Shown: one piece after another, positions 30,274-40,922 of the stretch
Numbering within the stretch: position 1 is the stretch's first letter
How the letters are laid out: the number at the start of each line of letters is the position of its first letter
Translations under genes and position numbers: made by a program
The notes under the pieces: generated by a model
The model's input: only the letters and a program-made list of their open reading frames with translations
What the model was told of the DNA's origin: nothing
Databases searched by the model: none
From: Lederbergia citrea
Lineage (GTDB): Bacteria > Bacillota > Bacilli > Bacillales > Bacillaceae_C
Direction of reading: 5' to 3'
NCBI RefSeq assembly: GCF_018343525.1
Contig: NZ_JAGYPH010000002.1
Coordinates: forward strand, 496,001 to 560,000
Length of the DNA: 64,000 bases

Positions 30274-30395
30274 CGAAAAGCGGAAGCGCCTTGATCAGCC
30301 CCGACAAGCACAAGACGATTCCCGAGGAGGCAGTTCTTCAGCCACCACAGGGAATTGGCTTGTGACCTCGAGGGGCTAGGCGCTGGAGCTAGACA
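30274..30395. repeat. Dispersed nested palindrome, family A copy inside the atp operon
   Basis: It starts GAAAAGCGGAAGCGCCTTG, then AGCCCCGACAAGC, and ends GACCTCGAGGGGCTAGGCGC plus TGGAGCTAGACAAG. The tip can pair ATTCCC with GGGAAT. It fills the atpG-atpD gap. Confidence 0.85.
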
Positions 30396-30406
30396 AGTAA
30401 ATGTAA

Positions 30407-31852
<1,446 letters not shown>

Positions 31853-31869
31853 TCCGGGAGGTAGTGTAG

Positions 31870-32271
<402 letters not shown>

Positions 32272-32284
32272 GTAAAAACAAACA

Positions 32285-32317
32285 GGACACCTTCTGACAT
32301 AGGGTCGGAAGGTGTCC
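32285..32317 (+). terminator. Strong stem-loop at the end of the atp operon
   Basis: GGACACCTTC at 32285-32294 pairs perfectly with GAAGGTGTCC at 32308-32317, and GAC pairs with GTC inside. No T run follows (AAACTTA), so it may stabilise the 3' end or act with Rho and not as a classic intrinsic terminator. Confidence 0.6.
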
Positions 32318-32364
32318 AAACTTATAGCAGGCATCTAAGAAATGCATGAAGAGGAGGTTTCTAG

Positions 32365-32598
32365 ATGCTAGAAGATGTAGCCCAGCAGGGATTAATAAGT
32401 ATCATCTCACATTTATTTTTTATCGGAATAGCCTTTTATGCACTTCAAGCATTACATTTTGATAAATTACTTAGAGGAAACCGTGTCTTTCAAGCTAGGC
32501 TTCTCTACATTTTATTAACAATTGTCATTGGATCATCTGTCAGTAATTTTTTCCTCGATTATTTAAACTGGTCACAGCAACTAAAGCACCTTTTTTAA
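32365..32598 (+). CDS. ywzB: DUF1146 family small membrane protein (YwzB)
   Basis: A 77-residue protein with two hydrophobic segments (about 12-29 and 45-66) matching the DUF1146 family. It is found right after atpC in bacilli. No function is known to me. GAGGAGG precedes ATG 32365. The shared segment is FYALQALHFDKLL followed by a second helix with GSSVSNFFLDYLNW. Position suggests a link to envelope or energy metabolism, which is only an inference. Confidence 0.85.
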   Translation: MLEDVAQQGLISIISHLFFIGIAFYALQALHFDKLLRGNRVFQARLLYILLTIVIGSSVSNFFLDYLNWSQQLKHLF

Positions 32599-32764
32599 AT
32601 AATAGGACTTCCGGCATGTTTTCAACAATTGGTTTTTTGTATATTATTTGATAAGTACCTCGAAAAATGTCGAAAGAAACCAGTCAATAAAAGTCTATTG
32701 CTGGCGGTTTTCTTTAAGTATTACTTTCCCCAGAGTGGAAACACTGTAATTAGGGGGAGAGGTC

Positions 32765-33514
32765 ATGAAGAATAGACAATTTTTCATATTGGTACAATTA
32801 ATCTTAAGCTTTGGTTTCATCATTATTTTTATTGGGAATAACACCAATGCAGCGCAAATCTCCACTGATGTTGACAAATTAGCACAGCTTATCAAAAGTC
32901 ATAATGGCGCAATCATTGAATGGTCTTTATATGCAAGAGAATCCGTCTATCTTTCATCAAAGGATGAGTGGTTGACTAAAGGACAACAGCTTGAAGAACA
33001 GTATCCAGACATGCAATGGTCTACATCCTTTGCGACAGACACTGTTTCCATCATTGGCTATATCGATCATGGAGCGTTCAGCGAAACAATAAAAATCATA
33101 TCAACCGATAAAAATAGACAATCCTCTTCGTATATAATATACGAAGCGAAGGGTTCAAGCTGGGACACTAAAGAGACTGCCAACCAAGTAGCTCAAGCAG
33201 TGAATCCAAAAGTCGATGCACTTTTCGACAAAAAGCCGATTATTTTCTCTTGTATAAAAGGCGAATTCAGTGAGGAACTGAATGAATTTCGACGTTTTTC
33301 TTTGGATGGATTTTTGCAGTCCCTTCAAGCGAAAGAAATTGAATCCGTAAAAGAAGGAGATTTTTACTCCCTTTCAGGATATTCCTCTCTTTTTGCCCAA
33401 AGCTTATCTTTACCCAACCAACAAATGAATATGCAAATTGGACTACGTAAAAACGAAATGGGACCCGGAACCACCATTGTGGTCGGCACACCCATCTTGA
33501 CGATTGAATATTAA
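32765..33514 (+). CDS. ywmB: YwmB family (TATA-box-binding-protein-like) secreted or anchored protein
   Basis: A 249-residue protein of the YwmB family, whose fold resembles TATA-binding proteins although it is exported. Residues 6-25 form a signal or anchor helix (FFILVQLILSFGFIIIFIG); the rest has no further membrane segment. Place and sequence (before murA and spoIID) match B. subtilis ywmB. Its role is unknown to me. AGGGGGAGAGG precedes ATG 32765. murA1 starts 33 bp later. Confidence 0.83.
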   Translation: MKNRQFFILVQLILSFGFIIIFIGNNTNAAQISTDVDKLAQLIKSHNGAIIEWSLYARESVYLSSKDEWLTKGQQLEEQYPDMQWSTSFATDTVSIIGYIDHGAFSETIKIISTDKNRQSSSYIIYEAKGSSWDTKETANQVAQAVNPKVDALFDKKPIIFSCIKGEFSEELNEFRRFSLDGFLQSLQAKEIESVKEGDFYSLSGYSSLFAQSLSLPNQQMNMQIGLRKNEMGPGTTIVVGTPILTIEY

Positions 33515-33547
33515 TATAAAAGAATACAGACGCGGAGGGGAATACTC

Positions 33548-34855
33548 TTGGAAAAAATCATCGTCCGCGGCGGAAAAAGGCTGAGCGGCACTGTTAAAGT
33601 CGAGGGAGCAAAGAATGCCGTACTGCCTGTGATCGCTGCATCATTATTGGCTAGTGAAGGAAAGAGCATCATACATGATGTTCCGACTCTCTCCGATGTA
33701 TATACAATTGGTGAAGTGCTGCGCCATTTGAATGCCAGCGTTGAATTTAAAAATAAAACCATTATTGTGGATGCATCAAAGGAGCTCAACATAGAAGCAC
33801 CATTTGAATACGTTCGGAAAATGAGAGCATCTGTGCTTGTCATGGGCTCTTTACTTGCACGACAAGGAAAAGCCCGTGTAGCTTTACCTGGGGGCTGCGC
33901 AATTGGCTCTAGACCGATTGATCTTCACCTCAAAGGGTTTGAAGCAATGGGTGCAAAAGTAAAAGTTGAAAATGGCTTCATTGAGGCAACAGCTGAGAAG
34001 TTAACAGGTGCGAAAATTTACTTGGACTTCCCAAGTGTTGGAGCTACACAAAACATCATGATGGCGGCAGCTTTAGCTGAAGGAACGACTGTGATTGAAA
34101 ACTGTGCGAAGGAACCTGAAATTGTTGACCTTGCTAATTATTTGAACGGCATGGGTGGTATTGTTAAAGGTGCTGGCACAGGTACAATCCGCATCGAGGG
34201 AGTCGAAAAATTGTATGGCGTTGAACATACAATCATCCCAGACAGAATTGAAGCGGGAACATTTATGATTGCAGCAGCCATTACTGGTGGCAACGTGCTT
34301 GTTCAAGGCGCAGTACCTGAACACTTGTCATCTGTAATTTCAAAACTGGAAGAAATGAATGTAACAATCATTGAAGAGCCAACAGGCCTTCGTGTCATAG
34401 GACCAGATAAACTAAAGCCTGCGGATATTAAAACGATGCCTCATCCGGGCTTCCCGACAGACATGCAGTCACAAATGATGGCTCTACTTGTTTGTGCACA
34501 AGGAACAAGCGTCATCACTGAAACGGTTTTTGAAAATCGCTACATGCATGCGGAAGAATTTCGCAGAATGAATTCCGAGATTAAAATCGAAGGACGTTCT
34601 GTCATTATTAACGGCCCGTGCAAATTGCAAGGAGCTGAAGTCGCTGCAACCGACTTGCGAGCAGGTGCAGCTCTCATCATTGCAGGCTTGAAAGCAGAAG
34701 GCCATACCCGCGTAACGGAATTGAAACACCTTGATCGCGGTTACTTAGATTTCCATCTGAAACTACGTTCTCTAGGAGCAGATATTGAGCGTGTGAAAGA
34801 TGAAAGTGAAAAACCAGAAGTTAAAACAATCCAAGCAAAAGTAGCTGATCTTTAA
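33548..34855 (+). CDS. murA1: UDP-N-acetylglucosamine 1-carboxyvinyltransferase, MurA1 (MurAA) type
   Basis: The second MurA of the window, performing the same first step of peptidoglycan synthesis. It has 435 residues. The catalytic Cys117 lies in [14 protein letters not shown]; other family marks are [13 protein letters not shown] and [12 protein letters not shown]. The sequence and the ywmB-murA-spoIID neighbourhood identify it as the orthologue of B. subtilis murAA, the essential copy there. TTG 33548 follows GGAGGGG. It has an excellent terminator. Confidence 0.95.
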   Translation: MEKIIVRGGKRLSGTVKVEGAKNAVLPVIAASLLASEGKSIIHDVPTLSDVYTIGEVLRHLNASVEFKNKTIIVDASKELNIEAPFEYVRKMRASVLVMGSLLARQGKARVALPGGCAIGSRPIDLHLKGFEAMGAKVKVENGFIEATAEKLTGAKIYLDFPSVGATQNIMMAAALAEGTTVIENCAKEPEIVDLANYLNGMGGIVKGAGTGTIRIEGVEKLYGVEHTIIPDRIEAGTFMIAAAITGGNVLVQGAVPEHLSSVISKLEEMNVTIIEEPTGLRVIGPDKLKPADIKTMPHPGFPTDMQSQMMALLVCAQGTSVITETVFENRYMHAEEFRRMNSEIKIEGRSVIINGPCKLQGAEVAATDLRAGAALIIAGLKAEGHTRVTELKHLDRGYLDFHLKLRSLGADIERVKDESEKPEVKTIQAKVADL

Positions 34856-34861
34856 TAACAT

Positions 34862-34906
34862 GAACATGGCATTTGCGGGTATACCGTAAGTGCCATGTTC
34901 TTTTTT
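34862..34906 (+). terminator. murA1 terminator
   Basis: GAACATGGCA at 34862-34871 pairs perfectly with TGCCATGTTC at 34891-34900, followed by six T. Confidence 0.93.
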
Positions 34907-34924
34907 CTGTTCTGAAAGTGTCTG

Positions 34925-34953
34925 GCATAAATGCTTGTCCAAGACCATATATA
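34925..34953 (+). promoter_or_regulatory. Sigma-E-like promoter of spoIID
   Basis: GCATAAA at 34925-34931 (compare -35 KMATATT) and CATATATA at 34946-34953 (compare -10 CATACANT) with a 14-bp gap, 55 bp before spoIID. spoIID is a sigma-E gene in B. subtilis. Confidence 0.6.
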
Positions 34954-35007
34954 TGGACCAAGGTGATGATCTTTTCGTCGCCTTAATTTCGTATTGGAGG
35001 CATAGGC

Positions 35008-36030
35008 ATGAAACCATTAAAACCAGTTCTAATTTTAGCCGTAATCTTAATTGCATTATCATTCACGATACCGACCTTGCTCGTCCTGCCTGCTCAAAAT
35101 GGGAATATTAGCGGGAAACTAAATGAAGAAAAACCTGTTGCAAAAAAGAAAAAGGTGAAGCATCAGACGACAAAGGAAGTAGCTGTATTTCGGACCCAAA
35201 CGGAAAAGATCGAGAAACTACCATTAGAAGAATATGTGATTGGTGTCGTAGCTTCTGAAATGCCGGCTAAATTTGAATTGGAAGCTTTAAAGGCCCAAGC
35301 GTTGGCTGCCAGAACATTCGTCGTGAGCCACCTCTTAAACGCCTCTGGAGACGATAACATACCGAAGGGCGCGGACGTATCTGATACAGTAAGCTATCAA
35401 GTGTATAAAAATAAAGATGAACTTAAAAAACTATGGGGCAAAGATTATAAATGGAAATATCAAAAAGTAGCAGAAGCCGTAAAAGAAACAGAAGGTGAGA
35501 TCCTCACTTATGATAAAAAGCCAATCACCGCTCAATTCTTCTCAACAAGCAACGGTTATACAGAAAACGCGGAAGATTACTGGAAAAACCAAATCCCATA
35601 TTTAAAAAGCGTAAAAAGCCCATGGGACAGCGACTCCCCTGAGTTCATCAGTCAAAAAGCCTTAAGCATATCAGATTTTGAACAAAGACTCGGTGTCAGC
35701 ATTGGCAGTCAAAGTGATATAGGCACCATCATCAGCAGAACGTCCGGAAAGAAAGTGGCAAGTGTAAAAATTGGCGGCAAAGAATTTACCGGCAGAGAAA
35801 TTAGAGAAAAATTGGATCTTCGTTCTACGGACTTCAGCTGGGTCAGAAAAGGAGATTCAATCATCGTCACAACAAAAGGCTTTGGCCACGGGGTTGGAAT
35901 GAGTCAATACGGTGCAAATGGCATGGCGAAAGAAGGAAAAAACTATCAAGATATCGTTAACCATTATTATCAAGGCATTGCCATCACACAAGTAAATCAA
36001 TTTTTTGATAAGAAGTTAGCGATGAAATGA
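35008..36030 (+). CDS. spoIID: Stage II sporulation protein D
   Basis: SpoIID is a mother-cell lytic transglycosylase that, with SpoIIP and SpoIIM, thins septal peptidoglycan and drives engulfment. It has 340 residues. One N-terminal anchor helix (about 5-27) is followed by a basic linker and the SpoIID domain: [20 protein letters not shown] with the conserved Glu, [16 protein letters not shown], then [19 protein letters not shown] and [22 protein letters not shown] precedes ATG 35008. A sigma-E-like promoter and a terminator frame it as a single-gene unit. Confidence 0.95.
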   Translation: MKPLKPVLILAVILIALSFTIPTLLVLPAQNGNISGKLNEEKPVAKKKKVKHQTTKEVAVFRTQTEKIEKLPLEEYVIGVVASEMPAKFELEALKAQALAARTFVVSHLLNASGDDNIPKGADVSDTVSYQVYKNKDELKKLWGKDYKWKYQKVAEAVKETEGEILTYDKKPITAQFFSTSNGYTENAEDYWKNQIPYLKSVKSPWDSDSPEFISQKALSISDFEQRLGVSIGSQSDIGTIISRTSGKKVASVKIGGKEFTGREIREKLDLRSTDFSWVRKGDSIIVTTKGFGHGVGMSQYGANGMAKEGKNYQDIVNHYYQGIAITQVNQFFDKKLAMK

Positions 36031-36044
36031 AAAAGGATACCGAT

Positions 36045-36079
36045 GGCTCGTATTTACTATAATACGAGTCATTTTTATT
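36045..36079 (+). terminator. spoIID terminator
   Basis: GGCTCGTATT at 36045-36054 pairs with AATACGAGTC at 36061-36070 (one G-T pair), followed by a T-rich run. Confidence 0.85.
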
Positions 36080-36158
36080 TTTTTATGGCATCTTGCTCGA
36101 AAATTTGGAGTTTGAGTACGTTAATCCACACCTTTATTTGGTTTATTGGAAATTGAGA

Positions 36159-36181
36159 ACGTCCAAATCAAAATGGACGTT
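36159..36181. repeat. Perfect hairpin in the spoIID-spoIIQ gap
   Basis: AACGTCCA at 36159-36166 is inverted at 36174-36181 (TGGACGTT). It has no T run on the plus strand. Role unknown; it lies about 45 bp upstream of the spoIIQ promoter. Confidence 0.5.
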
Positions 36182-36226
36182 GTCAAAAGCGAAAAACAGG
36201 AAATACCCACCAAATTTAATATAAAT

Positions 36227-36256
36227 GTATAATTTCCTAACCTTTGTCGAAAAATA
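36227..36256 (+). promoter_or_regulatory. Sigma-F-like promoter of spoIIQ
   Basis: GTATA at 36227-36231 matches the sigma-F -35, and after 15 bp TCGAAAAATA at 36247-36256 matches the -10 GGNRANAMTW except for the first two bases. B. subtilis spoIIQ is a sigma-F gene. Confidence 0.5.
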
Positions 36257-36327
36257 AAGAGCGAAATTTTTGTTACCAAGTATATTATTCTGGTTTTCTG
36301 TTCAGAATGGTGACAGAGGTGATGAAA

Positions 36328-37182
36328 ATGAGAGAGGAAGAAAAGAATCAGTCTTCTCAATGGAAAAATTTTTTCAAAAAGCGGTGGGTATTCCCAGCAG
36401 TTTATCTAGTCAGTGCGGCATTGCTCATTTCCATGATTGTATGGTATCAAACGAGCAGTAAGGACATTGCAAAATCTCCAAATGTTTCGGAGAATGGCAA
36501 AAATATAACTGGCAAAACAAATGATGAACCAGTTGTTGAAGTTAACCAATCTTTCGAAAACATTGCATGGCCAGTAACCAAAGAAGATGAAGTTAACATT
36601 GTTACGCAATTTTTTGATGCAAATGCACCACTAGACAAACAGGAAGAAGCACTCATCGTAGATGGTAGTAAATATCGCCAAAATACGGGAATCGATATTG
36701 CCGCAAAAAATGGCGAGGAATTCGATGTATTGGCTGCAGTCAGCGGAAAGGTTGTTACGGCTCGCCAAGATCCATTGCTTGGAAATGTTATTGAAATTGA
36801 GCATGACAAAGGGATTGTGACTGTTTACCAATCGGTAAAAGACATGAAAGTTAAAGTTGGCGACCTAGTTGAAAAAGGAGAAATTCTTGCCAAATCAAGT
36901 ACAAGCCAATTGAACTTAGCAGCAGCTAATCACGTCCATTTTGAAATCAGAAAAGATAATGTAGCGCTTAATCCATTAACTTACTTTGGACAACCGCTTA
37001 CTGCCTTATCAGAAGCTGAAAAAGAAATGGCTCCCGCATCAGAACAACTAGATGCTGGAGACGAAACAGATAAAGCTACAAACGTTGAAGAATCAGAGGA
37101 TGCAAATAAGAAACAATCTACTGAAGAAGTAGAAGACACTCATTCCCCTGAAACCGATACTGAAACGGATCTAGAACAATAA
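36328..37182 (+). CDS. spoIIQ: Stage II sporulation protein Q, degenerate LytM domain
   Basis: SpoIIQ is made in the forespore and binds mother-cell SpoIIIAH across the septum, forming part of the engulfment zipper and the feeding-tube channel. It has 284 residues: cytoplasmic start, one membrane helix (about 20-41, WVFPAVYLVSAALLISMIV), then an M23/LytM domain at about 105-225. The metal site is incomplete: Asn119 stands where the HxxxD His should be, with Asp123 present (NTGIDIA), while HVHFE is kept. B. subtilis SpoIIQ also lacks this His and is not a peptidase. The start at 36328 has AGAGGTGA upstream; the open frame reaches back to 36244. The tail is acidic and Thr-rich. Confidence 0.93.
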   Translation: MREEEKNQSSQWKNFFKKRWVFPAVYLVSAALLISMIVWYQTSSKDIAKSPNVSENGKNITGKTNDEPVVEVNQSFENIAWPVTKEDEVNIVTQFFDANAPLDKQEEALIVDGSKYRQNTGIDIAAKNGEEFDVLAAVSGKVVTARQDPLLGNVIEIEHDKGIVTVYQSVKDMKVKVGDLVEKGEILAKSSTSQLNLAAANHVHFEIRKDNVALNPLTYFGQPLTALSEAEKEMAPASEQLDAGDETDKATNVEESEDANKKQSTEEVEDTHSPETDTETDLEQ

Positions 37183-37239
37183 TAATTATTTGAAGGCGCG
37201 CCTAATAAAAGGCCGTCTTTTTTTTCATGCATAAGTTCA

Positions 37240-37276
37240 TTCGACAAGTGACAGGCACCACCCGAATTTTGTCGAA
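37240..37276. repeat. Dispersed repeat B, copy 2
   Basis: GTGACAGGCACCACCCGAA is shared exactly with the right half of the copy at 20669. Here a single arm is bracketed by an inverted pair, TTCGACAA at 37240-37247 and TTGTCGAA at 37269-37276. Confidence 0.75.
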
Positions 37277-37454
37277 TTCAGCTGCGACATATTTCTCGGG
37301 AAATAAACAAATTATGAGTGTTCATTTTATATGATAACTTTTCTAAAAAACGACTCCATTTATAGTACTTGTGCATTTTGTGCATATATCATCACAAATA
37401 CCAATAAGTATATACAAACTGTACAAAAAAGTGAGTGTTTGAGGTGAGGAATCG

Positions 37455-37538
37455 TTGATAAGAACCTACATTCAGTTATCGTTCCGTTTATATCTAGAAA
37501 ATAGCGATAGCATTCATATAAAATATTTCCTAAACTAA
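37455..37538 (+). CDS. Possible small leader gene upstream of spoIIID
   Basis: TTG 37455 lies six bases after a very good ribosome site, GAGGTGAGG (37441-37449), and opens a 27-codon frame ending TAA 37536-37538. A second strong site, GGAGAGGTG at 37550-37558, precedes another short frame (TTG 37569 to TGA 37589), whose stop overlaps ATG 37586 of a frame that runs on into spoIIID in another phase. B. subtilis has usd, a small translated frame needed for spoIIID translation. Which of these frames is the counterpart cannot be told from this sequence alone. Confidence 0.45.
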   Translation: MIRTYIQLSFRLYLENSDSIHIKYFLN

Positions 37539-37622
37539 CCGCAAGCTGCGGAGAGGTGCTAACATAATTTGGCCCGCGTGAGCAGATGAAGTATTTCTTT
37601 CGAAACCAGACGAGTCTCATTT

Positions 37623-37662
37623 CACACTCCTCACATCCAATTCGAGGAGGGCGAGCAGTGTG
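37623..37662 (+). promoter_or_regulatory. Hairpin covering the spoIIID ribosome site
   Basis: CTCCTC at 37627-37632 can pair with GAGGAG at 37644-37649, the core of the spoIIID ribosome site, and CACA at 37623-37626 with TGTG at 37659-37662, which includes the GTG start. Closed, it would block initiation; ribosomes moving through upstream frames would open it. This is the arrangement shown for usd-spoIIID in B. subtilis. Confidence 0.65.
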
Positions 37663-37938
37663 CACGATTACATCAAAGAGCGAACAATCAAGATTGGTAG
37701 GTATATCGTGGAGACAAGAAAAACAGTTCGCGTCATTGCGAAGGAATTTGGCGTATCTAAAAGTACTGTCCATAAAGATTTGACGGAGCGCCTCCCAGAA
37801 ATTAACCCCGATTTAGCAAATGAAGTGAAATTGATATTGGATTATCATAAGTCAATCCGGCATTTGCGAGGAGGAGAAGCGACAAAGCAAAAATATAAAA
37901 AAGAAGAAGTTAATACGAATGAACTTAGTAAAGCTTAG
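37660..37938 (+). CDS. spoIIID: Sporulation transcription factor SpoIIID
   Basis: SpoIIID is a small DNA-binding protein that activates and represses many sigma-E genes in the mother cell and helps start sigK expression. It has 92 residues, almost identical to the B. subtilis protein over MHDYIKERTIKIG and TVRVIAKEFGVSKSTVHKDL, the helix-turn-helix at about 23-45. The C-terminal basic helix includes DYHKSIRHLRGGEATK. GTG 37660 follows GAGGAGG, which is held in a hairpin. mbl lies downstream as in B. subtilis. Confidence 0.97.
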   Translation: MHDYIKERTIKIGRYIVETRKTVRVIAKEFGVSKSTVHKDLTERLPEINPDLANEVKLILDYHKSIRHLRGGEATKQKYKKEEVNTNELSKA

Positions 37939-37967
37939 GACAGGGGGCATAAAGCTTCCTTTTTTTT
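37931..37967 (+). terminator. spoIIID terminator
   Basis: AAGCTT at 37931-37936, overlapping the stop codon, pairs with AAGCTT at 37952-37957 and is followed by CC and eight T. Confidence 0.6.
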
Positions 37968-38105
37968 GTCTAAAATCCAAAATTTTAATACCTTCTTTCC
38001 TATTTGTAAGCGATATATGGTAAAATAAACAATTAGGGAAATCAAACAATCAACGACTTTATACCCATAAAAATGTGATGAATAGATGAAAGAAGGGATT
38101 ACTGA

Positions 38106-39107
38106 ATGTTTGCTAAGGATATTGGAATAGATTTGGGGACAGCGAATGTATTAATTCATGTTAAAGGGCAGGGAATAGTCTTAAATGAACCCTCAGTTGT
38201 AGCCATTGACCGTAATACGAATAAAGTCCTTGCTGTAGGAGAAGAAGCTAGGAAGATGGTCGGGAGAACACCAGGAAATATCGTGGCAATCCGTCCTCTA
38301 AAAGACGGAGTCATTGCTGATTTCGATGTGACAGAAGCAATGCTCAAGCATTTTATTAATAAGCTAAATGTTAAAGGATTTTTATCAAAGCCGCGGATTT
38401 TGATCTGTTGTCCAACAAACATTACGAGCGTTGAACAAAAGGCGATTAGAGAAGCTGCGGAAAAAAGCGGCGGCAAGAAAATTTATTTAGAGGAAGAGCC
38501 AAAAGTGGCTGCGATCGGTGCAGGCATGGACATCTTCCAACCGAGCGGAAACATGGTTGTTGATATTGGCGGCGGGACAACAGATGTAGCTGTTTTATCA
38601 ATGGGTGATATCGTTACTTCTGCTTCGATCAAAATGGCCGGAGATAACTTCGACAACGAAATTCTAAACTATGTGAAAAAGCAGTACAAGCTATTGATCG
38701 GAGAAAGAACAGCTGAAAACATTAAAATTAATATCGGTACTGTTTTCCCGGGGTCTCGCAACGAAGAACTGGATATTCGCGGACGCGATATGGTATCTGG
38801 CTTACCGCGTACGATCACTGTTTACTCAAAAGAAATTGAAGAAGCACTCCGTGAATCCATTGATGTGATTGTCCAAGCGGCAAAAAATGTTCTCGAAAAA
38901 ACTCCGCCGGAACTTTCAGCAGATATCATCGACAGGGGCGTCATTTTGACAGGTGGAGGAGCATTGCTTCACGGTATTGACCAACTTCTTGCCGATGAAT
39001 TAAAAGTACCAGTTCTCATTGCTGAACATCCGATGGATTCTGTAGCATCAGGAACAGGCATCATGCTTGAAAACATGGATCGAATTGCACGCCGAAACTT
39101 TATATAA
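38106..39107 (+). CDS. mbl: Rod-shape actin homologue Mbl
   Basis: Mbl is an MreB-type actin that forms moving membrane filaments and steers lateral cell-wall synthesis. It has 333 residues. Actin-fold nucleotide motifs are complete: IGIDLGTANVLIHVKG (phosphate 1), VDIGGGTTDVAVLSMG (phosphate 2) and GVILTGGGALLHG (adenosine). The N-terminus MFAKDIGIDLGTANVL and the spoIIID-mbl-flhO order distinguish it from mreB and mreBH. ATG 38106 lies behind GAAAGAAGGGA. Confidence 0.96.
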   Translation: MFAKDIGIDLGTANVLIHVKGQGIVLNEPSVVAIDRNTNKVLAVGEEARKMVGRTPGNIVAIRPLKDGVIADFDVTEAMLKHFINKLNVKGFLSKPRILICCPTNITSVEQKAIREAAEKSGGKKIYLEEEPKVAAIGAGMDIFQPSGNMVVDIGGGTTDVAVLSMGDIVTSASIKMAGDNFDNEILNYVKKQYKLLIGERTAENIKINIGTVFPGSRNEELDIRGRDMVSGLPRTITVYSKEIEEALRESIDVIVQAAKNVLEKTPPELSADIIDRGVILTGGGALLHGIDQLLADELKVPVLIAEHPMDSVASGTGIMLENMDRIARRNFI

Positions 39108-39116
39108 ACATGTCCC

Positions 39117-39152
39117 TTTGGGGTCAGACCCTCGTTAGGGACTGGCCCCAAA
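39117..39152 (+). repeat. GGGGTCAGACCC-type palindrome, copy 2, possibly the mbl terminator
   Basis: TTTGGGG at 39117-39123 pairs with CCCCAAA at 39146-39152, CAG with CTG and CCT with AGG inside. It shares GGGGTCAGACCC with the element at 1595-1680. On the minus strand the stem would be followed by U residues only at its base; as a plus-strand terminator it lacks a T run. Confidence 0.6.
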
Positions 39153-39221
39153 AAAATTCCTTATTCAATATAGCAAACTTCAGCCGATATATTTTATAAA
39201 GAGATATTGCGAGGTGTTCGA

Positions 39222-40004
39222 ATGTTACGGGGTTTTTATACGGCAGCATCCGGGATGTACGCGCAACAGCGTAAAACGGATATGTTAACGAATAATATGG
39301 CCAATATTAATACACCTGGTTTTAAAGAAGATCAGGCAGCGATTAGAGCATTCCCGGAAATGCTTCTTCAACGGATTGAAGCATCGTCCACCCAAACAGG
39401 TAAGGTAAAACAAATTGGCACTCTCAATACGGGTGTATACATGCAAGAAACACTTCCCCGCTTTATCCAAGGGGATTTACAGGAATCAAGCCTACAGACA
39501 GACTTGGCACTTTCAGACACAGACGGACGCCCAGTCTTTTTTACAGTAGATGATGACGGTCAATCAAAATATACCCGAAATGGAAGATTCACGCTTGATG
39601 GGGATGGATTGTTAACGACAGCTGCAGGCCTTCCAGTTCTTGATGTAAACGGAAACCAAATTCGTTTAAATAGTGATCAATTTACAGTAAGTAACAATGG
39701 AATGATTGAAGAAAATGGGGTGCAAATTGCCCAGCTTGGCATTGCGGTTGCCGAAAATGCTGACTCACTCATAAAAGAAGGGGACAGTCTATTTCGGACA
39801 GAAAATAACACCCCTCTTCCTAATGCAGGTCAAGCTTTTACTGTTGCCCAAGGTTTCATTGAAGGCTCTACAGTCGACGCTTCACGTTCCATGACCGAAA
39901 TGCTGACAGCTTTCAGGGCATTTGAAGCCAATCAAAAAATCCTTCAAGCCTATGACAAAAGTATGGAAAAAGCAGTGAATGAAATTGGCAGAGTCAATGG
40001 CTAA
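39222..40004 (+). CDS. flhO: Flagellar hook-basal body protein FlhO
   Basis: FlhO is an axial protein of the flagellar rod, related to FlgF and FlgG. It has 260 residues. The N-terminal Flg_bb_rod motif is FYTAASGMYAQQRKTDMLTNNMANINTPGFK and the C-terminal motif is NQKILQAYDKSMEKAVNEIG, both needed to coil around the rod core (read in segments). ATG 39222 is preceded by GAGGTG; the frame extends upstream to 39207 without a better site. flhP follows 31 bp later. Confidence 0.94.
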   Translation: MLRGFYTAASGMYAQQRKTDMLTNNMANINTPGFKEDQAAIRAFPEMLLQRIEASSTQTGKVKQIGTLNTGVYMQETLPRFIQGDLQESSLQTDLALSDTDGRPVFFTVDDDGQSKYTRNGRFTLDGDGLLTTAAGLPVLDVNGNQIRLNSDQFTVSNNGMIEENGVQIAQLGIAVAENADSLIKEGDSLFRTENNTPLPNAGQAFTVAQGFIEGSTVDASRSMTEMLTAFRAFEANQKILQAYDKSMEKAVNEIGRVNG

Positions 40005-40035
40005 CCATCGGCTCAATCATTAAGGAGACGGAATT

Positions 40036-40863
40036 ATGAACAGGTCTATGACAACAGCCGTTAATACGATTAATCAGCTGCAAAAACAATTTGATATCAT
40101 TAGCCATAATATCGCCAATTCTCAAACGAACGGTTTTAAAAGAAGAGATGTTTCATTTGCCGAAATGGTCTTTCAGGAAATAAACAACCAGCCTGCTCAG
40201 GAAAAAGAAGTCGGACGTACTTCTCCTCTCGGAATCCGGCAAGGTGTTGGCGCGATGATAGCGAAGTCGGTCATGGTTCTCCAGCAAGGTACAATCCAGA
40301 ATACAGACAGATCTCTCGACATCGCTTTTACAGAAAACAACCAATTTTTAAAAGTATTAGTCCAAGATGGAAATGGGTCAAACGTCAGGTTTACTCGTGA
40401 TGGCGCCCTTTATGTAACGCCGACCGGAAATAATGAATTAATGCTTGTTACTAAGGATGGCAATCCTATTCTTGATGAAAATGAAAATATGATCACATTT
40501 TCCGACCAGCTCGGTGACTACACGATTTCAAAAAACGGTACATTCCAAGCATCGAATAAAAATGGACAAACGATGACAGCCAATCTTGGCGTCATTGCTT
40601 TAAATAAACCCCAATTCATGGAACAAAAAGGCGATAATCTAATTGGCCTTCCAGATAATACGAACGAAGCTGCAATCTTTGCTGACTTAACTGGTGCAAC
40701 CCGAAACAATATTAGCATCCAGCAAGGAGCACTTGAAGGATCTAATGTAGATTTGAGTAAAGAAATGACGGAAATGATGAGCGTCCAAAGGGCTTTACAA
40801 TTTCAATCTCGCTCAATCACATTATCAGACCAAATGTTGGGACTAGTAAACGGAATTCGATAA
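40036..40863 (+). CDS. flhP: Flagellar hook-basal body protein FlhP
   Basis: Partner of FlhO, another FlgG-like distal rod component. It has 275 residues, with N-terminal LQKQFDIISHNIANSQTNGF and C-terminal SVQRALQFQSRSITLSDQMLG. The middle is a beta-rich FlgE/F/G domain. GGAGACGG precedes ATG 40036. B. subtilis needs FlhO and FlhP to complete the rod and to allow FlgM secretion, so a motile strain is suggested. Confidence 0.94.
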   Translation: MNRSMTTAVNTINQLQKQFDIISHNIANSQTNGFKRRDVSFAEMVFQEINNQPAQEKEVGRTSPLGIRQGVGAMIAKSVMVLQQGTIQNTDRSLDIAFTENNQFLKVLVQDGNGSNVRFTRDGALYVTPTGNNELMLVTKDGNPILDENENMITFSDQLGDYTISKNGTFQASNKNGQTMTANLGVIALNKPQFMEQKGDNLIGLPDNTNEAAIFADLTGATRNNISIQQGALEGSNVDLSKEMTEMMSVQRALQFQSRSITLSDQMLGLVNGIR

Positions 40864-40922
40864 AATATGTTATAATATAAAGAATTTGAAAACCCCCATT
40901 TTTATCGCAAGGAGTTTATCTT

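Larger units (their letters stand above)
37183..37659 (+). other. Gap between spoIIQ and spoIIID
   Basis: After spoIIQ comes an imperfect hairpin ending in eight T (about 37193-37226), then repeat B copy 2, an AT-rich stretch that probably holds the spoIIID promoter (no convincing sigma-E pair found), a CCGCA-TGCGG hairpin at 37539-37551, and a structured leader with small frames just before spoIIID. Confidence 0.6.

Noticed and set aside
36242..36250. TTTGTCGAA as a Spo0A site controlling spoIIQ
   Set aside because: It overlaps the likely sigma-F promoter, spoIIQ is a forespore gene not known to need Spo0A, and the 7-mer core is expected several times by chance in 64 kb.
36679..36693. spoIIQ as a damaged peptidase gene
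   Set aside because: The missing metal-binding His is also missing in B. subtilis SpoIIQ, where the domain is structural; the rest of the gene is intact.
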